Below are positions 33,615 through 42,371 of a stretch of DNA of 46,031 nucleotides, piece by piece (position 1 is the first letter of the stretch; each line of letters opens with the position of its first letter). The position numbers and the translations under genes were made by a program. The notes beneath the pieces are model-generated. The model did not search any database, was not told the DNA's origin, and was given only the letters and a program-made list of their open reading frames with translations. The stretch covers positions 1-46,031 of the forward strand of contig JAEUVY010000079.1 in NCBI GenBank assembly GCA_016786565.1. Direction: 5' to 3'. Source of the DNA: Flavipsychrobacter sp. GTDB taxonomy: Bacteria; Bacteroidota; Bacteroidia; Chitinophagales; Chitinophagaceae.

Positions 33615-36600
33615 TTAATTTTTGATGAACCTTGCTGCGGCCACTTTCACACCATCGCTGTAGCAATCTACTACGTATACACCTGCAGGAAGATCAGCAA
33701 CAAAAACCTGTGCTTTGTTGTCGCGGGCATCTACTGTAGTGATCTGCTGACCTACTACATTGAATACCGCGAAAGTGATCTTACCGTTCACGAAAGAGCT
33801 AACCTCCATGTTCAGTGTCTGGCTGGCAGGGTTTGGATACAACCTCATGTCAGCAGCGTTCAGGTTCAGATCAGCAACACCTGTAGGCTTGTTGAAGTAT
33901 GTTTTCTGCATACAGCCATCAGCCGTAGTAGTGATAACCCAGTAGTACTTCTTACCCCACTCAGGGAACTGAACTGCATAGTTCTGATTTGTTTCACCTA
34001 CTGCAACAGTTGAATCAAGTGTAGTGGCGTCATCGTAACCCCACTGGTAACTCTTAACATCTGTTTGTTTGCAGATGAACTGACCGTCGAAGAAGATCAC
34101 CTCAGGAGTAGCAGCTACGTTATTACCAACTGTAACTGTGTAAGTAGATGTGCTTGTACAAGTTGTAGCTTTATTCTTGGTAGTAAGTGTTACTGTAGCA
34201 GTGCCAGGTGTGTTGAAGTTAACCAAGGCGTACTGAGTAGAAGAACCTGTTGAAGTAACGGTAGCACCCTCAGCGCTCCACAGGTAAGTGAAACCGTTGG
34301 CAGCAGGAGAAGCTGCACCGAAGTTCACCGCTGTAGCGTTGTTACACAAAGAAGCAGAAGGATGCGTGCCGATAGTAATCGGTGTAGGAGCAGGATCGAG
34401 CGTGAGGATCACGTTCTGCTTGTTCACACAACCGAATACTGTGAGGTTCATCTCGTAAGTAATGGTCACTACGCCTGATGTAGACTGAGTGAGTGTATCT
34501 ACGATATTGCCAGCACCGCTCCTTGATGTAGGAATGATACCTGTATTGCCTGTGCGAGACCATGCAAATGAAGTACCAGTAGTGTAGCTAACCGGTACAT
34601 AGTTGAACGGTGCACCGCTACAAACTGTATCCATGTTGCTGACAAGGATAGCCGAAGGACGTACCTTAACTTCAACGCTCTGTGTATTAGAACAGCCGTT
34701 TGCTGTAATAGTGTACACATAAGTAACAGGAACAGTGATGTAAGTAGTGTTGTTGAGACGCTCGCCCGGAGCACCACCTGTGCCTGAAGCAGGGAGGTTA
34801 GAGATACCAGCCTCGTAAGCGCGGCTCCATGCGTAGGTAGCACCCGGAGTTTTGCTTGTAGGTACCCAGCTCAGCAGCGTGCTGTCACATACGGCAACGT
34901 TTCCGCTGTCGTTAGCTATCCTTGGCAGTGGGTTCACTTTCACGTTCACGATCTGAGCGTTTGAACAACCGCCGGCAGTAGATGTGAATTTGTACGGCAC
35001 ATTCAGGATAGTATCGGAAGTGCTGATGAGGATCTCGTTGATAGTTCCGTTCAGAACGTGTACTGTAGGGTTAGTGATACCCACAACGGTGTCGCGCGCC
35101 CACTGGAAGGTAGTACCTGCAGTGGCGCTTGCAGCAACGTAGTTGAACAGAGAGTTGGTACAAACTGAACCCGGAGCCAGAGAAGTAGTCAGTTTAGGAC
35201 TAGGCTTAACTGTTACTGCCAGCGTGTGGTCTTTGCTGCAACCAAATGCAGACAGTATGTATGTGTAGTTTACGAGAACAGGATTAACTGTAGTGTCGTA
35301 AAGACGCTCAGAGATATTGCCTGTGCCGCTGCCTGCCTCGTTTGAAAGGCCTGCAACTGCAGGGCGTGTCCAAGTGATGGTAGCACCAGAGATGTTTGAA
35401 ACAGGGAGATACTCGAGAAGCGCACTATCACACACGTTGCGTGAAGTAGGGCTTGTGAGCAGCAGGAGCGGATTGATCACCACTGCTACGTCTTCTGTTT
35501 CGATACAGCCGCCTACGTTCAGTTCTATAGCGTAGTGAACTGTTTTAGGAGTTGTAGTTGTGTTGTTGAGTATTTCGTTGATAACGCCTGTACCGGTTGC
35601 AGCAGCATTGCTGATACCTGCAGCTACAGGACGGGTCCATGTGATAACTGCTGTAGACGACAGCGTCAACGGAGTGTACACAAACGCGTCACCGTTACAA
35701 ACTGCAGTTGGTGTAAGTGTAGAAGTGAGTTGCGGAGTAGGATTTACTACTACGTTCACTGTCTGTATGTTGCTGCAAGAGTTTGCAGTGAGTGTGTATA
35801 CGTAAGCCACTGTTACAGGCTCTGTAGATGTATTGATAAGCGTCTCGTTGATGAGGCCGGTGCCGCTGTTGGCCGCGTTGGCTATACCCGGAGTGAGGCT
35901 ACGGCTCCACTCGAACGAAGTGCCCGGAGTGAGGCTTGTAGGCAGGTAGCTGAATAGTGTATTGTTACAGATAGAAGCCGGAGTAGTGGTGCTGTTGAGC
36001 GCCGGAACCGGATTGTCGATGATGTTGAACACTTCGGCAGTACCGATGCAACCGTCAGCTACAGGAGTAACTGTGATCTGAGCAGAAACAGGAAGTGGTG
36101 TGCCATTGATAGGCAGGAATGTAGTTGTGTGACCTGAACCGGCAGCATCGAGGCCGATAGCAGGGTTGTCGTTAACCCAGTTGTAGTTGCTGCCCGAAAG
36201 CGGACCGCTGAAGGTGATATCAGGAACCGCTTCGCCATGACAAACGATGTAGTCACCCGGATTATCAACTGTAGGAAGAGGTTTTACTGTTACTTCGATA
36301 GGATAAGACTGCTCACATGATTCGGTTGTAGAACCGTGGTAGTTCCTTACGATAAGTGTTGCGTGGTAAGTGCCCGGTGCAACGCCTGCAGGCACTGCAA
36401 CGTTGAATTCAGTAGTAGGAAGAGCTGTATTAGCTACGTTCTCGAAACCAGCAGCGAATGCTGTACCGTCCCAGATGATATCGTAAGTGCCCGGATTAAC
36501 GTAGTATATTTTAGCTACGCCGTTTCCTTCGTTAACGCCCTGTGTGTGTGTATTAGAGAAAGTGATGCCACCATCGGTGTAAGAAGAACCACCCGCGCCG

Positions 36601-37760
36601 CCGGTCCAAACACCGCCGCCGCCGCCGTAGTATCCACCACCGCCGCCACCAGAGAAGCCTTGTGTGCTACCGTTGCCACCCATGCCGAGGGCACCGTTAG
36701 AACCTGCTGTCCAGAATGCGTAAGTAGCACCTGCACCACCAGCGATCTGTGTACCGCCGCGTGCTGCCGAGAAACCATCGTTGGCTTCGCCGTTGCCGCC
36801 TGTGAGGCCACCACCGGCACCACCATAACGTGGAGAGCCATCGATGCTGCTGCCACCACCGCCGCCGGCAACTACCTTGCGTGCTGTGAGTGTGCTATCG
36901 CCGATGCGGATGTCTGTAGCACCGCCACCTGCACCTGCACAACCTGAGAAGTAGAAGAACGCGTTGCCGCCGCCGTTGTAACCACCGGCTGCGCCCATTG
37001 GTGAGCCATCGGAACCGGCACCACCAACGTATACATGCAATTCGTTGCCGGGCAGAACAGAAAGATTGCCCTGAACGCGACCGCCCTTACCTGCATTTGA
37101 AACACCTGAGAGGTAGTCATTACCACCGGAAGCACCCATGAGATCGAACTTAACGCCGGTAACGTTTGCAGGCACCGTCCATGACTGGCGAGCGCCTGTA
37201 TAGTTGAATATCACGGTATCAGGACCAACATTTGTAAGGTTGGAGAACGGAATAACCGCGTTGGTAACTCCCTTACACACAGACGGGAAAGCGCCCAGTG
37301 TGAGAGCAGGAGCACCATTAAAAGAATAAATAAAAACCATAACAACCGGAGCGTTTACGCCATCGGACACGCTGACAAAGAACGATCCGCCGGTAGCTCC
37401 AGGATCAGGCGTATAAGTCAAACCGGATGGAACTAATGCACTGACAGGAGTAGCGATAGACTCGGTATGAGTAGTAAAACTGAGTGTTCCATTAGCGCCA
37501 GATGCGTCTACAACCTCCCAGGTATAATCTCCCGGTGCCGGGAATACCAACTTCAACGACTCTCCGAGATCGATTGTAGCATTATTACATTTAGTTGCAA
37601 TCTGAGGACTTGAATAGGCTAATACCGGTCCCTGCGCACTGCCGGTCTCAGGCAATGACGTTATCAGAATTCCGGCCATAAGGAATGTTTTTAACAAACC
37701 TTTTCCGCTAATGCGCTTCCCCGCCCTTACAGATCCTGGGTTAAAAAGAAATGATCTCAT
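33615..37760 (-). CDS. Large secreted protein: glycine-rich domain, six PKD-like repeats, T9SS sorting domain
   Basis: The chosen ATG at 37760 gives about 1,381 residues; a TTG at 37799 also lies in frame. The signal sequence is a basic N-terminus followed by GLLKTFLMAGILITSLPETG. Coding bases about 36500-37205 encode a glycine-rich domain (QSWTVPANVTGVKFDLMGAS, then VVAGGGGGSS, FSGGGGGGYYGGGG and GGAGGSSYTDGG), the type seen in the ALK/LTK glycine-rich fold. Six repeats of about 90 residues follow (bases about 34385-36005), each with VCxxxxFxYxPxSxTxGTxFxW, then xRxxxxGIxN, SGTGxINExLxNTT and TANGCSNxQxVxVxVNPxP: PKD-like modules. The last 75 residues (MRLYPNPASQTLNMEVSSF... VVGQQITTV) are a T9SS type A sorting domain. 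It is a surface protein of unknown ligand; the downstream ompA-like gene is probably co-expressed. Confidence 0.9.
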   Translation of the reverse strand: MRSFLFNPGSVRAGKRISGKGLLKTFLMAGILITSLPETGSAQGPVLAYSSPQIATKCNNATIDLGESLKLVFPAPGDYTWEVVDASGANGTLSFTTHTESIATPVSALVPSGLTYTPDPGATGGSFFVSVSDGVNAPVVMVFIYSFNGAPALTLGAFPSVCKGVTNAVIPFSNLTNVGPDTVIFNYTGARQSWTVPANVTGVKFDLMGASGGNDYLSGVSNAGKGGRVQGNLSVLPGNELHVYVGGAGSDGSPMGAAGGYNGGGNAFFYFSGCAGAGGGATDIRIGDSTLTARKVVAGGGGGSSIDGSPRYGGAGGGLTGGNGEANDGFSAARGGTQIAGGAGATYAFWTAGSNGALGMGGNGSTQGFSGGGGGGYYGGGGGVWTGGAGGSSYTDGGITFSNTHTQGVNEGNGVAKIYYVNPGTYDIIWDGTAFAAGFENVANTALPTTEFNVAVPAGVAPGTYHATLIVRNYHGSTTESCEQSYPIEVTVKPLPTVDNPGDYIVCHGEAVPDITFSGPLSGSNYNWVNDNPAIGLDAAGSGHTTTFLPINGTPLPVSAQITVTPVADGCIGTAEVFNIIDNPVPALNSTTTPASICNNTLFSYLPTSLTPGTSFEWSRSLTPGIANAANSGTGLINETLINTSTEPVTVAYVYTLTANSCSNIQTVNVVVNPTPQLTSTLTPTAVCNGDAFVYTPLTLSSTAVITWTRPVAAGISNAAATGTGVINEILNNTTTTPKTVHYAIELNVGGCIETEDVAVVINPLLLLTSPTSRNVCDSALLEYLPVSNISGATITWTRPAVAGLSNEAGSGTGNISERLYDTTVNPVLVNYTYILSAFGCSKDHTLAVTVKPSPKLTTSLAPGSVCTNSLFNYVAASATAGTTFQWARDTVVGITNPTVHVLNGTINEILISTSDTILNVPYKFTSTAGGCSNAQIVNVKVNPLPRIANDSGNVAVCDSTLLSWVPTSKTPGATYAWSRAYEAGISNLPASGTGGAPGERLNNTTYITVPVTYVYTITANGCSNTQSVEVKVRPSAILVSNMDTVCSGAPFNYVPVSYTTGTSFAWSRTGNTGIIPTSRSGAGNIVDTLTQSTSGVVTITYEMNLTVFGCVNKQNVILTLDPAPTPITIGTHPSASLCNNATAVNFGAASPAANGFTYLWSAEGATVTSTGSSTQYALVNFNTPGTATVTLTTKNKATTCTSTSTYTVTVGNNVAATPEVIFFDGQFICKQTDVKSYQWGYDDATTLDSTVAVGETNQNYAVQFPEWGKKYYWVITTTADGCMQKTYFNKPTGVADLNLNAADMRLYPNPASQTLNMEVSSFVNGKITFAVFNVVGQQITTVDARDNKAQVFVADLPAGVYVVDCYSDGVKVAAARFIKN

Positions 37761-38006
37761 ATCAAGATAGTTTATGAAACAATGCCGAAAAATACTCAAA
37801 AATTCAAACTAATACTTCTTATTTTCCTATTTTTTTTTAAATATACGTACAATAAAACGCTATCATTTCGCTAAAATATTGCTAATAATAACACCTACTG
37901 CTTTGAGAAACAGGCTATTTTAAGCGAACCGGCGCGAAAAGCCCTCAACACAGAGAAAATACCCATAATTTGACGAAATAAGGGATGAAATGGCGAAAAC
38001 GGCCTG

Positions 38007-38768
38007 TTAGCGGACCATAAGGTCGACGAGTGAGCCATCGGGGTAGCCAATGTGCTCGAGATACAAACCGTGCCCCGGAACGTTGAAAAATGCCTTGGTA
38101 CAGTTTTGCGCTGTAACTATCTGTTGAAAATCAGCCACCGTTTTGTCACCTCGGGCAATATGAAGCTGTGTACCTACCAAGCCGCGCACCATGCCACGCA
38201 AAAAGCGATTACCCACCACTATATAATGCAATTCGTTGCCTACATGCTCCCAACGAGACTCCAGAATGGTGCAGTTCATGGTCTTAACCTGAGAATTGCG
38301 TTTGGCGAAAGACTCGAATTGTGTGGTGGCTTTTACTATGGCAGCGGTCTGGTGCAAGACATCTCCGCGCAATGGGAAAGGAAAGTAGAAAGCCCTGTTT
38401 ACGAGGAAGGGATCTTTGTGCCTGTAGATGCGGTAGCGATAACTGCGTATGCGGGCATCGAAGCGGGCATTGAATTCGGGAGAGGCTGCCTTGCAGATTC
38501 GCTTTACTGCCATGGACTGAGGCAAGATGGCGTTGCACTTGTAAAGGAAGTCGGGGCGCAGTTCGGTATCGTGATCGAAATGGTAGTAGTTGCAAAGGGC
38601 ATGCACACCTTCGTCGGTGCGGCTGGCGCCAAACGAAACAACCTCGGTACGCAGCAGTGTGCTGAGCACCTTGTTGACGGCTAACTGAACGGTGGGCAGG
38701 TCGCCCTGTATCTGTGAACCATGAAAACATGTACCATCGTACATGACCTCCATTACATATCGAAACAT
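38007..38768 (-). CDS. truA: tRNA pseudouridine(38-40) synthase
   Basis: From the ATG at 38768 the protein has 253 residues; a TTG at 38789 adds seven that are not typical. The catalytic motif GASRTDEGVHA holds the essential Asp 52. Other family marks are MYDGTCFHGSQIQ at the start, FNARFDARIRSYRYRIY, FESFAKRNSQVKTMNCTI, and FLRGMVRGLVGTQLHIARG. TruA isomerises uridines 38-40 in the anticodon stem-loop in the cytoplasm. It follows the DUF2157-like gene on the same strand; a TACCTTTG box just upstream suggests its own promoter as well. Confidence 0.97.
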   Translation of the reverse strand: MFRYVMEVMYDGTCFHGSQIQGDLPTVQLAVNKVLSTLLRTEVVSFGASRTDEGVHALCNYYHFDHDTELRPDFLYKCNAILPQSMAVKRICKAASPEFNARFDARIRSYRYRIYRHKDPFLVNRAFYFPFPLRGDVLHQTAAIVKATTQFESFAKRNSQVKTMNCTILESRWEHVGNELHYIVVGNRFLRGMVRGLVGTQLHIARGDKTVADFQQIVTAQNCTKAFFNVPGHGLYLEHIGYPDGSLVDLMVR

Positions 38769-38802
38769 ATACCTAAAACACCGCAACAAATTGCAGCGGG
38801 CA

Positions 38803-38810
38803 CAAAGGTA
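38803..38810 (-). promoter_or_regulatory. Candidate -7 box of the truA promoter
   Basis: The minus strand reads TACCTTTG, an exact TAnnTTTG match, 35 bases upstream of the truA ATG and beyond the stop of the upstream gene. No TTG at the ideal distance. Confidence 0.4.
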
Positions 38811-38819
38811 ATGATAGCA

Positions 38820-39857
38820 TTACGAGCCGGGCGACTTTTTTGCGGCCGCACGGTTCTTGCGTTCCAGCCAGCGCCCCAGCAGACCGAAGGTGACGGCGAG
38901 AATGAGGAAGAAGACGCCCTTGTTCATGGCGTCCCAGAAATACTCGAAATAACGGGTATAGAGATTGATGAGGAGGAAGAGGACGCCAAAGTCGCGGGCG
39001 GGCGCATCGCTGTAGCGGATGCCGAAGAAAAAAGAAAGACCGGCAGCTATGGCGAGGAAAACGGAGTAGATGATGATCTGCAACTGGCGGGCATGCTGCC
39101 ACCGCTCGAAGGAATTGAAGTTGCCGAAGATGGACACCGCCCACAAGGCAAGGAAGAACAATGCAAGGCCGGAGACATAGGTGAGGCGGTGAGCAAACGC
39201 AAGCCTGCCGACACGCCCGATAGCAAATGAAGCCGCCAGCACCAGCGCACCGAACACTACATACCGGACGGGATAGTTCATGCCGAGGAAAAGGTACCCG
39301 CTCTCGTAAGCCGATGTGAACGCACCAAACCAGAACGTAGCTGCTACAAGACCACCCAACCACAGCACCTGTGAGGAAGTAGCCGCGGCAATGACGAACA
39401 ATGAAGGGAATGCAAGCGAAAGAAATGTGGTATAATAGGTTGTATCGGCATGGAACCACTTGCATAGGTAAACCAGTGACGTGAGTACCGAAAGACCGCC
39501 CAGTGCCATGTATATCTCATAGGCCGCACCACGGGTATGTCCACGCTTGCGACCGATGTACCAAAACCAAACGCCCGACAAGACGGCTGTGAGGCCGGAG
39601 ATAACCAGATCGTTCCAAGAGAAATAAGCTTTGATGCGTTCCAGCAGCTTTTCGCTGAGGAAGATGGCACCAAAAGCAAGGAGGATGCAGAACAAAGCAA
39701 TGAAGAAAAAGTACTGCGCTACCTGCTGCCTGTCGGTAGTGCGCAGATGCACGGACTGCTCCATCTGCCGGGCCTGTTCATCGGTAACAACGCCATCCGC
39801 CCGCCACTCTGATATTGCGGCATGCAACAAGTCCTTCCCTTCTTTGTCTACCTCCAT
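38820..39857 (-). CDS. DUF2157-like polytopic membrane protein
   Basis: The protein has 345 residues. A soluble N-terminus of about 45 residues (LLHAAISEWRADGVVTDEQA, then RQMEQS) fits the DUF2157 leader. About nine or ten hydrophobic helices follow, for example YFFFIALFCILLAFGAIFL, LVISGLTAVLSGVWFWYIG, FPSLFVIAAATSSQVLWLGG, VVFGALVLAASFAIG, LALFFLALWAVSIFG and GVFFLILAVTFGLLGRWLER. It ends in a basic tail. Function is unknown; inner membrane. It is transcribed towards truA with a 51-base gap to the chosen truA start. Confidence 0.75.
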   Translation of the reverse strand: MEVDKEGKDLLHAAISEWRADGVVTDEQARQMEQSVHLRTTDRQQVAQYFFFIALFCILLAFGAIFLSEKLLERIKAYFSWNDLVISGLTAVLSGVWFWYIGRKRGHTRGAAYEIYMALGGLSVLTSLVYLCKWFHADTTYYTTFLSLAFPSLFVIAAATSSQVLWLGGLVAATFWFGAFTSAYESGYLFLGMNYPVRYVVFGALVLAASFAIGRVGRLAFAHRLTYVSGLALFFLALWAVSIFGNFNSFERWQHARQLQIIIYSVFLAIAAGLSFFFGIRYSDAPARDFGVLFLLINLYTRYFEYFWDAMNKGVFFLILAVTFGLLGRWLERKNRAAAKKSPGS

Positions 39858-39875
39858 AGTATAGTGTTACTGACA

Positions 39876-39883
39876 CAAACTTA
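39876..39883 (-). promoter_or_regulatory. Candidate -7 box of the DUF2157-like gene promoter
   Basis: The minus strand reads TAAGTTTG, an exact TAnnTTTG match, 19 bases upstream of the ATG at 39857, giving a leader of about 13 nt. The -33 position has CTG rather than TTG. Confidence 0.45.
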
Positions 39884-39904
39884 ATGAATAAACAGAATGG
39901 GACA

Positions 39905-39937
39905 GAAAACAAAATGGCCGCCCGGGAACGGGTAGCC
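39905..39937 (-). terminator. Intrinsic terminator of the blaI-M56 operon
   Basis: On the minus strand GGCTACCCG-TTCC-CGGGCGGCC forms a 9-position stem with one mismatch and one G-U pair (39916-39937), followed by ATTTTGTTTTC. It lies 30 bases after the M56 gene stop. Confidence 0.65.
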
Positions 39938-39966
39938 ACTGTTCTATATTACGAAGCAAAACTATT

Positions 39967-41859
39967 TTAGTCGTTGATGTAGATGCTGAGATCGCCCTTG
40001 CTACCCTTGATCTTTACCTCATCGGCAGAGAGGTATTTGCTGTATTGCTGCAGTACGGAAGCCGGTTGCTTTACGCCATTGATGAACAACTCACCGTCGG
40101 CTTTTTCTACGCGGAACTTACCGTTCTTATCAATGAGCGCGGCCTTGTGCATTTTATTGAGCATCTCGTGCATATCGGGGCCATGTACTACCTCAATATC
40201 AGCATCACTGTCAGCGGGAGAGGCGCCACGCTTCTCTACTATCACCGACTTCTGCTTGATCTTCTCGTTGGCATCAGCATTGGCCTTGCCCTTAATGTGC
40301 CTGTCTACCTCTACAGACGCTTCTTTGAGGGCCTTCTTGCTGTTCTCCAGCTCACGTTTGATCTCTACATTGATCTCTTTGGCCAGTGCGTCCAGGTTCA
40401 ACTCCTTATCCAGTTCTTTAAAAGCGTCCACTATCTCGGCCTTTATCTGATCCCAATCCACTTTTTCGAGTTCACGTTTGGCTTTTGCGAGTTCGGCATC
40501 GAGATGCGCTACGCCCGGCCCGTTGGCTTCAGCGGGATCGCCCTGAATATCAATAGTCTTTATGGTCTTCTTCTTTGAAGAGCCGCTACCCGACTCGTCG
40601 CCGGCCACCACACGCACACGGGTAACGCTGCGCCTGGTTTTGTCTCTGCCCGAAACAGAAATGTTGATGTCAACATCCTCGGCTTCGTTGGCAGTAGAGG
40701 CAACGGTAGTGGTCTTGGTTTTGGTGACCACATTCTTCTTGCCCGTGCTATCTACAGTGAGGGTTTTGGTGCTCACCTTTTTCTTTACAGTCTTTGCGCC
40801 TTCTGCCTTCTGTGCAAAGGAGGGTGTAAAGGAGACCATTGCGGCAATGAGTGCCGCAGCAAATACACTGAATACTACCGCCGTTGTGCGGCCTGGAACT
40901 ACATCTTGCTGTTTCATTGTCATGATACGTTTTATTCTGTTTAATAATTCAAATTGATCACTATTGGCAGCGAGCGACAAACCACCCGCTACTACCCTAC
41001 CCTCTTCGAGCGCGGCGAGCGCACGGGCATAACAAAGACTGTCGCCGGTGGCGGCCATCACCATATCGTCGCAGCACAACTCGCGCTCGCGCCTGATGCG
41101 GGCCGAGACGAGCCATACAAAGGGATTGAAAAACAGGATGGTCTCTGTGGCCACCTGTATGAGATTGTGCAAGTAATCGTTGCGGCGAATGTGCGCAAGC
41201 TCGTGAAGCAGGATAGTCTGCAGTTCGGCAGTAGTGAGATTGCTGACCGCAGCAACCGGAAGCAAAATAACCGGCTTTAACACGCCACTGACCACCGGCA
41301 CCACCACGCGCTGAGAAACAAAGAGGCGGACACCGCGGGAGATGTTTGAAACGGCAACCTGCGCATTGACAAACGCGACAAGCTGCTGCGGCGCAGGCGC
41401 AATAGCGTGCGACCTGAAATGATGCAACCGGCGCAGATTGACCGCAAACCTCGCCAGCATCACCACCAAACCCATTGCATAGACAGAGAGGATAAGTGAC
41501 AGATTTGAAACGATTGAACTAAAAAACCCATTGAATAGCGTGTGGCCACTGCCGGCCGCAGAGAGGTGGGTAGTATAAACATGTTCGGCACCCGGTGTGG
41601 CGGATGATGACGAAGCTGCAACATAGACTACGGATGAAAGCGCATAGTATTGTGCGATGAACGTGTCGGCAAACCACAGCACCAATGCCACCAGCGACGC
41701 GAATGACAAAACATACCGGTTTTGCGCAGACAGATCCTTAAAGACCCTTAGTAAAAGGAAGAGAACGCCGGCCAGCAGCGCGCCCTGCCATAATGATGAC
41801 AGAAGCGCGAAAGAGAAAGCCTGCGCAAAGGTGATGGCTGAAGATGATAGTGTATTCAT
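39967..41859 (-). CDS. BlaR1-like M56-family membrane metallopeptidase
   Basis: The protein has 630 residues. About four transmembrane helices lie in the first 340 residues (FALLSSLWQGALLAGVLFLL, YVLSFASLVALVLWFADTFI, LSLILSVYAMGLVVMLARFA, and VVFSVFAAALIAAMVSFT). The zinc motif HELAH (His 219, Glu 220, His 223) and downstream ERELCCDD are intact. The C-terminal 280 residues are not a penicillin-binding sensor as in BlaR1; they are charged, helical and partly coiled-coil (LAKAKRELEKVDWDQIKAEI), ending KVKIKGSKGDLSIYI-like residues. It probably senses an envelope signal and cleaves the BlaI-type repressor encoded just upstream (25-base gap), but the signal is unlikely to be a beta-lactam. Confidence 0.88.
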   Translation of the reverse strand: MNTLSSSAITFAQAFSFALLSSLWQGALLAGVLFLLLRVFKDLSAQNRYVLSFASLVALVLWFADTFIAQYYALSSVVYVAASSSSATPGAEHVYTTHLSAAGSGHTLFNGFFSSIVSNLSLILSVYAMGLVVMLARFAVNLRRLHHFRSHAIAPAPQQLVAFVNAQVAVSNISRGVRLFVSQRVVVPVVSGVLKPVILLPVAAVSNLTTAELQTILLHELAHIRRNDYLHNLIQVATETILFFNPFVWLVSARIRRERELCCDDMVMAATGDSLCYARALAALEEGRVVAGGLSLAANSDQFELLNRIKRIMTMKQQDVVPGRTTAVVFSVFAAALIAAMVSFTPSFAQKAEGAKTVKKKVSTKTLTVDSTGKKNVVTKTKTTTVASTANEAEDVDINISVSGRDKTRRSVTRVRVVAGDESGSGSSKKKTIKTIDIQGDPAEANGPGVAHLDAELAKAKRELEKVDWDQIKAEIVDAFKELDKELNLDALAKEINVEIKRELENSKKALKEASVEVDRHIKGKANADANEKIKQKSVIVEKRGASPADSDADIEVVHGPDMHEMLNKMHKAALIDKNGKFRVEKADGELFINGVKQPASVLQQYSKYLSADEVKIKGSKGDLSIYIND

Positions 41860-41884
41860 GTTAAAAGCGATTTAAGGCAGATGG

Positions 41885-42268
41885 TTAACGGTGTTTCATT
41901 TTCTTTTCCATCTCGGCGAGCAGTTGTTTTATCTCGTCCAGCTCCTGACGGTTGGTTTTGTGATTGCCGAGGGCCTGCAGAACAAGCTGCGACGCTGAGC
42001 CGTTGAAGACGTTGTCTATAAACTTCTTTACGAGCTGGCCCTGTGTCTTTTGCTGAGAGATATTGGCAGTGTATATGTGGCTGCGGCTGGTCTCGTCGCG
42101 GATGAGGAGTTTTTTGTCGTGCATGATCTGCATCAGCTTCAGCGTGGTGGTATAGCCCGCCTCCTTGCTGCGCTCCAGCACTTCGTGCACATCGCGCACG
42201 GTGCTGGGGCCCTTCTCCCACAATATATTCAGTATCTCCAGTTCGCTATCGGTTGGTTTGAGCTCCAT
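41885..42268 (-). CDS. BlaI/MecI/CopY-family transcriptional repressor
   Basis: The protein has 127 residues, the usual length. The winged-helix domain carries LKPTDSELEILNILWEKGPS, VRDVHEVLE, GYTTTLKLMQIMHDKKLL and RSHIYTA, followed by the dimerisation helices QQKTQGQLVKKFIDNVF and QELDEIKQLLAEMEKKM. It represses as a dimer and is released when its partner peptidase cuts it. Two matching palindromes lie in its own promoter, so autoregulation of the blaI-M56 operon is expected. Confidence 0.95.
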   Translation of the reverse strand: MELKPTDSELEILNILWEKGPSTVRDVHEVLERSKEAGYTTTLKLMQIMHDKKLLIRDETSRSHIYTANISQQKTQGQLVKKFIDNVFNGSASQLVLQALGNHKTNRQELDEIKQLLAEMEKKMKHR

Positions 42269-42289
42269 GTGCTGTGCGAAATCGTTTTA

Positions 42290-42305
42290 TACGAACGATT
42301 TCGTA
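42290..42305. promoter_or_regulatory. BlaI-type operator 1
   Basis: Inverted repeat TACGAA-CGAT-TTCGTA, perfect in the 6-bp arms, at the predicted transcription start, 22 bases from the ATG. A third, degenerate copy (TGCGAAATCGTTTTAT, 42275-42290) abuts it. Confidence 0.65.
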
Positions 42306-42307
42306 GG

Positions 42308-42335
42308 CAAACATACGAATGATTTCGTAAAACAA
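42308..42335 (-). promoter_or_regulatory. Promoter of the blaI-M56 operon, TTG-N17-TATGTTTG
   Basis: On the minus strand TTG (42335-42333), 17 bases, then TATGTTTG (42315-42308), an exact TAnnTTTG box. Transcription would start near 42302, inside operator 1; operator 2 fills the spacer between the boxes. Confidence 0.6.
42314..42329. promoter_or_regulatory. BlaI-type operator 2
   Basis: Inverted repeat TACGAA-TGAT-TTCGTA, arms identical to operator 1 and centre-to-centre distance of 24 bases. It lies between the -33 and -7 boxes. Confidence 0.65.
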
Positions 42336-42371
42336 AACTTAAAGATCTGTTTTGCAAAAATCTTAACAAAT

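Noticed and set aside
42341..42371. Terminator for the alpha/beta hydrolase (AAGAT...ATCTT with TTTTGCAAAA)
   Set aside because: The pairing is short and AT-only, and the region merges with the BlaI promoter; too weak to call.
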